Source: Alloyangia mangrovi (GTDB lineage: Bacteria; Pseudomonadota; Alphaproteobacteria; Rhodobacterales; Rhodobacteraceae). From it: a DNA stretch of 64,000 nt. Shown here in pieces: positions 61,604 through 64,000 of the stretch. The stretch spans positions 78,526 through 142,525 of the forward strand of contig NZ_NTHN02000006.1 in the NCBI RefSeq assembly GCF_002300555.2. The letters are read 5' to 3'. Each line of letters opens with the position of its first letter. Within the stretch, counting starts at the first letter, position 1. The position numbers and the translations under genes were made by a program. The notes beneath the pieces were generated by a model. It was given only the letters and a program-made list of their open reading frames with translations, was not told where the DNA came from and searched no databases.

Positions 61604-62050
61604 TTACCGCCGGGCGAAGTCTTCCAGCAGCATCGGGAAGTCCTTCTCGGGCGGAAATTCCGCGTAGCTGTGTCGTGCCGGGGTCTGCGCCCAGTCCAGC
61701 TTGTCGCGGGTCATCGTCTCGATGAACGGCAGGCTCCATTCGGGCACGTCGAACATCACGGGACGCAGGTTCACGAAGGCCTCGACCCCGGTGATCCGGG
61801 TGAACATCCACGTCCCGCACTCGGGGCACATGTAGTGGTCAAGCTGCGGACCCTTGATCCCGCCCTTCACCGGCGCCCCGGCGATCACCCGGAACCCGTC
61901 CGGAGGCACCATCATGGTCAGGGAAAAGGCGCTGGCGCTCATCTTCTGGCAGCCGCGGCAATGGCAGGCGGCGGTCATCATCGGAGGCTTGCTCACCTCG
62001 AGCTGCAGCGCGCCGCAGCGGCAGCTGCCGATCTGGGGAAGCTCGGTCAT
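61604..62050 (-). CDS. GFA-family (CENP-V/GFA domain) protein
   Basis: A 148-residue zinc-binding protein of the GFA family, named after glutathione-dependent formaldehyde-activating enzyme, though most members are of unknown activity. Zinc ligands appear as SCRCGALQLE near residue 9, CHCRGCQK near 29-36 and CPECGTW near 77. The ATG at 62048-62050 follows GAAAGGAGAG. It lies downstream of the NDUFA9-like gene on the same strand but behind a terminator, so it is probably transcribed separately. Confidence 0.87.
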   Translation of the reverse strand: MTELPQIGSCRCGALQLEVSKPPMMTAACHCRGCQKMSASAFSLTMMVPPDGFRVIAGAPVKGGIKGPQLDHYMCPECGTWMFTRITGVEAFVNLRPVMFDVPEWSLPFIETMTRDKLDWAQTPARHSYAEFPPEKDFPMLLEDFARR

Positions 62051-62084
62051 CGCGCTCTCCTTTCGCGTCGGTCGGGGTAGAGAA

Positions 62085-62108
62085 AAAGCCGGCCCCGGGG
62101 CCGGCTTT
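62085..62108. terminator. Palindromic terminator, AAAGCCGGCCCC and complement
   Basis: A perfect 24-bp palindrome seven bases beyond the NDUFA9-like gene stop. On the minus strand it is followed by a run of T, so it suits termination of that gene. Confidence 0.85.
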
Positions 62109-62114
62109 CTGATC

Positions 62115-63099
62115 TCACTCGGTCCGCAGGCTGGCGGCCGATTCCTTGATGGCGTCATATTGCCCGCCGGGGCGGAAGCGCCACAGGTAGTCGGGCATCA
62201 CCGCCTCGGGCGCGACCGGGGGGGATTCCGAGATCGGCCAGCCCCTTGGCACCTTCGGACACCACGTTGTCCTTGCGAAGCATCACCACCTGGTCGCGGG
62301 TGATCGGCGCGGTGAACAGCCCACCGGTGAGCCGTTGCAGGAATTCCGAAACGCCGCCGATCACCGAGGCCAGCCCATACGGCAGGTTCACCAGCATCTT
62401 GCGGCGGCGGATGACGGTCAGCATCTCCTCGATAAAGGCGCGGAAGCTCTTCACTTCGGGCCCGCCAAGCTCGTAGACGCCCGGGGCGGCCACGCCGGTA
62501 AGCCCTTTCTCGGCGGCTTCGGCCACGTTGTCCACGTAGACCGGCTGGAAACTGCGCTCCGCGCCCACCAGCGCCAGCACCGGACCCATCCGCGACATCG
62601 AGGCGAAACGGTTGAAGAACTGGTCCTCCATCCCGAAGATCACCGAGGGGCGCAGGATCATCGCGCCGGGGAAGGCGGCCAGCACGGCCTCTTCGCCGAG
62701 CGCCTTGGTGCGGGCGTAGCCGCTCTTGCTTTCCTTGTCGGCGCCGATCGCCGAGATATGCACCAGCGCATCGACGCCCTGCTCGCCGGCAATGCGCGCG
62801 ATGCGGCCCGCCCCTTCGACCTGCACGGCATCGACGTTGTTCTTGCCGCGGGTGGCGAAGGTGCCGACGCAGTTCACTACGGCATCGGCGCCCTGCATCA
62901 CGGCGCGCACCGACTCGTCGTCGCGGATGTTGCAGAACACGGGCTCGACCTGGCCGACCGAGCCATAGGGCTTCACAAAGAGGGCTTCGTTGGGGCGACG
63001 GACGGCGACACGGACGCGCCAGCCGAGCTTCGCCATGCGGCGGGCGATATAGCGTCCGACAAATCCGGATCCGCCGTAAATGGTGACGAGCTTGCTCAT
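62115..63099 (-). CDS. Complex I NDUFA9-like NAD(P)-binding protein (frameshifted here)
   Basis: An extended SDR-type protein of the complex I NDUFA9 subunit family, related to the supernumerary subunit of NADH:ubiquinone oxidoreductase. The Rossmann loop is [16 protein letters not shown] near residue 7, with later VNCVGTF and HISAIGAD. From the ATG at 63097-63099 (GGAG upstream) the frame breaks at seven G (62218-62224). As given it ends IPPGRARGG; with six G it reads [19 protein letters not shown] and stops at 62115, about 327 residues. Confidence 0.85.
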
Positions 63100-63202
63100 C
63101 TGGCTACTCCTGCTCCGAGGTTCTAGGCCCTTGAATACCGGGCCGTCCGGCACCCGGCAAGGAGGCTCCGTTGGGTAAGTTGCACAAAATGAAAAATCTG
63201 CG

Positions 63203-63231
63203 TTGACACTCCCTGCGGACATATTTAAACG
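63203..63231 (+). promoter_or_regulatory. Promoter of tRNA-Leu
   Basis: TTGACA at 63203-63208 is a perfect -35. The -10 falls in TTTAAACG (63224-63231, spacer 15-17). The following GCCCCCTCACC resembles the sequence after the promoter at the right edge of the window. Confidence 0.65.
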
Positions 63232-63247
63232 CCCCCTCACCACCTGT

Positions 63248-63334
63248 GCCCAGGTGGCGGAATTGGTAGACGCGCTGGTTTCAGGTACCAGTGACTTAAC
63301 GGTCGTGGAGGTTCGAGTCCTCTCCTGGGCACCA
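63248..63334 (+). tRNA. tRNA-Leu (anticodon CAG)
   Basis: An 87-base class II tRNA. Acceptor arm GCCCAGG pairs with CCTGGGC; the D-arm has GGAATTGGTAGACG typical of leucine tRNAs. The anticodon stem CTGGT/ACCAG closes loop TTCAGGT with CAG. A long variable arm (GACTTAACGGTC) and T-arm GGAGGTTCGAGTCCTCT follow, and CCA is encoded at 63332-63334. It reads CUG codons, common in this high-GC genome. Confidence 0.97.
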
Positions 63335-63336
63335 TC

Positions 63337-63380
63337 AAACCCCCGTGAAATCTTCGGATTTCACGGGGGTTTTGGTTTTT
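63337..63380 (+). terminator. Terminator of tRNA-Leu
   Basis: A 16-bp perfect stem (63337-63352 with 63357-63372) closed by TTCG and followed by a T-rich run. Confidence 0.93.
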
Positions 63381-63900
63381 GGAACTGGTGTCGTGGTCGA
63401 TGGCCATTGGAGCGAAGCCAGCTCCGGGGTCTTGCGCGGTTCGCCTGTGGCACCTTCCGGAATTCTCAGCGCCAGGGATCCCGGTTTCCGCTCGGCACGC
63501 CTGCTATTGGGCGAAGTTCGCGACGGGTCCTATGGTGCCCCTCCCCCAGCGACTCTCTCGACGCGATTGCCGCGCGGGTCTCTCGAGGTCCCTCACGGCC
63601 GCACATGTATACGCGCAGAAATCGGTAAGGGTGATCGGTGGCCGGTAAGGGTGATCGGTGGCGCCGGGGCGCTGGGTTCGCCCCGGTTCGAGCTCAGGCC
63701 GCTCGGCGGGCTCTCCTCGCTTGATGGTGCTCGTCCAGCCTCGCCACGGCTCTTCCGGGTCTCACTCCCTGCAGGGAAGCGGCCGAACACCGCCCCTTGC
63801 GGTCCCGTGTCGTGATGCACGCCATATGAGGGGAGGAGTCGACGCCCTTCCGAGCCCTGATTTTATGCGCCTTCCGGCCTCCGTGCACTTTTTGTGACGA
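63381..63900. other. Gene-free stretch right of tRNA-Leu
   Basis: About 520 bp with overlapping open frames on both strands but no ribosome site, codon pattern or family resemblance that I trust. It contains a 20-bp tandem duplication at 63623-63662. It probably is spacer ahead of the stable-RNA promoter at the window edge. Confidence 0.5.
63623..63662. repeat. 20-bp perfect tandem duplication
   Basis: Two identical adjacent units CGGTAAGGGTGATCGGTGGC (63623-63642 and 63643-63662). Confidence 0.88.
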
Positions 63901-63916
63901 AAAATGAAAAAAGGGG

Positions 63917-63945
63917 TTGCGGGTCCCGTACGGAGTACGTAAATA
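63917..63945 (+). promoter_or_regulatory. Strong stable-RNA-type promoter, target beyond window
   Basis: TTGCGG (63917-63922) and TAAATA (63940-63945) are spaced exactly 17 bases. An A/T-rich block with GACGAAAAATGAAAAAAGG lies directly upstream, like an UP element, and GCCCCTCACC follows. The form and the shared downstream motif with the tRNA-Leu promoter suggest an rRNA operon or tRNA gene starting just past position 64000. Confidence 0.65.
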
Positions 63946-64000
63946 GCCCCTCACCGGCGGCGCTGAGGCGCTCGACGGGACGCCAGACGGGGCGGCGGCG

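Noticed and set aside
63345..63954. Overlapping frames of 75-156 codons right of tRNA-Leu
   Set aside because: They begin inside the tRNA terminator or overlap on both strands, with no start signals or homology that I recognise.

Overview
The window is high-GC chromosomal DNA from an alphaproteobacterium, almost certainly a marine-type Rhodobacteraceae (roseobacter group). The basis is gene order and sequence character: parB-parA-rsmG-mnmG-mnmE-rho next to maf-aroE-coaE-dnaQ-secB, dnaA-dnaN-recF-gyrB elsewhere, a flagellin starting MSSILTNNGAM, GANTC clusters and parS-type TTTCACGTGAAA sites. I do not assign a genus.

Layout. 1-5.2 kb: minus-strand operon hslO, CoA-type NUDIX hydrolase, cca, LysE exporter and an ABC exporter that runs off the left edge. 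5.3-13.8 kb: a second NUDIX protein, a response regulator-SpoIIE phosphatase divergent from an HPt protein, ilvA, a membrane protein, argG, a DUF1810 protein, periplasmic msrA and a PfkB kinase. 13.8-23.7 kb: maeB, mutS, a RidA-like protein, grpE/hrcA, rph, rdgB, hemW. 23.7-34.6 kb: the probable replication-origin region. parB, parA, rsmG, mnmG, mnmE and rho run left and maf, aroE, coaE, dnaQ run right from a 540-bp AT-rich gap (about 30.8-31.3 kb) with DnaA-box-like, GANTC and dense GATC sites. Two perfect parS sites lie in rsmG and at the mnmG start. 34-38.6 kb: secB, fxsA, a Tim44-like protein, mltA, smr, idi and a cytochrome c. 38.7-43.4 kb: an exopolysaccharide export module (OPX lipoprotein, sugar transferase, YjbF and YjbH homologues). 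43.6-49.7 kb: flagellar genes motB, flgE, a flagellin fragment, flgN, flgJ, fliK, flgD. 49.7-54.6 kb: ubiB, ubiE, mutM, an enoyl-CoA hydratase, a small protein and rpsT. 55.1-61.5 kb: dnaA, dnaN, recF, gyrB. 61.6-64 kb: a GFA-family protein, a complex I NDUFA9-like protein, tRNA-Leu(CAG) and a strong stable-RNA-type promoter at the right edge.

Two things dominate on inspection. First, seven otherwise intact genes (ilvA, parA, the OPX gene, yjbF, fliK, flgD, NDUFA9-like) are each broken by one extra base in a 7-8 base homopolymer, and flgN has a 12-base G/C tract in the wrong frame. The uniform +1 pattern in essential and non-essential genes alike points to sequencing or consensus error rather than true pseudogenes. 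Second, flgE is joined head-to-head to the 5' part of a flagellin gene on the opposite strand at a short shared sequence, as expected from one end of an inversion or from a chimeric assembly.

I saw no CRISPR array, prophage, transposase or recognisable defence island. Most of the window is housekeeping DNA. The most biologically interesting part is the origin/segregation region with its GATC-rich palindromes.
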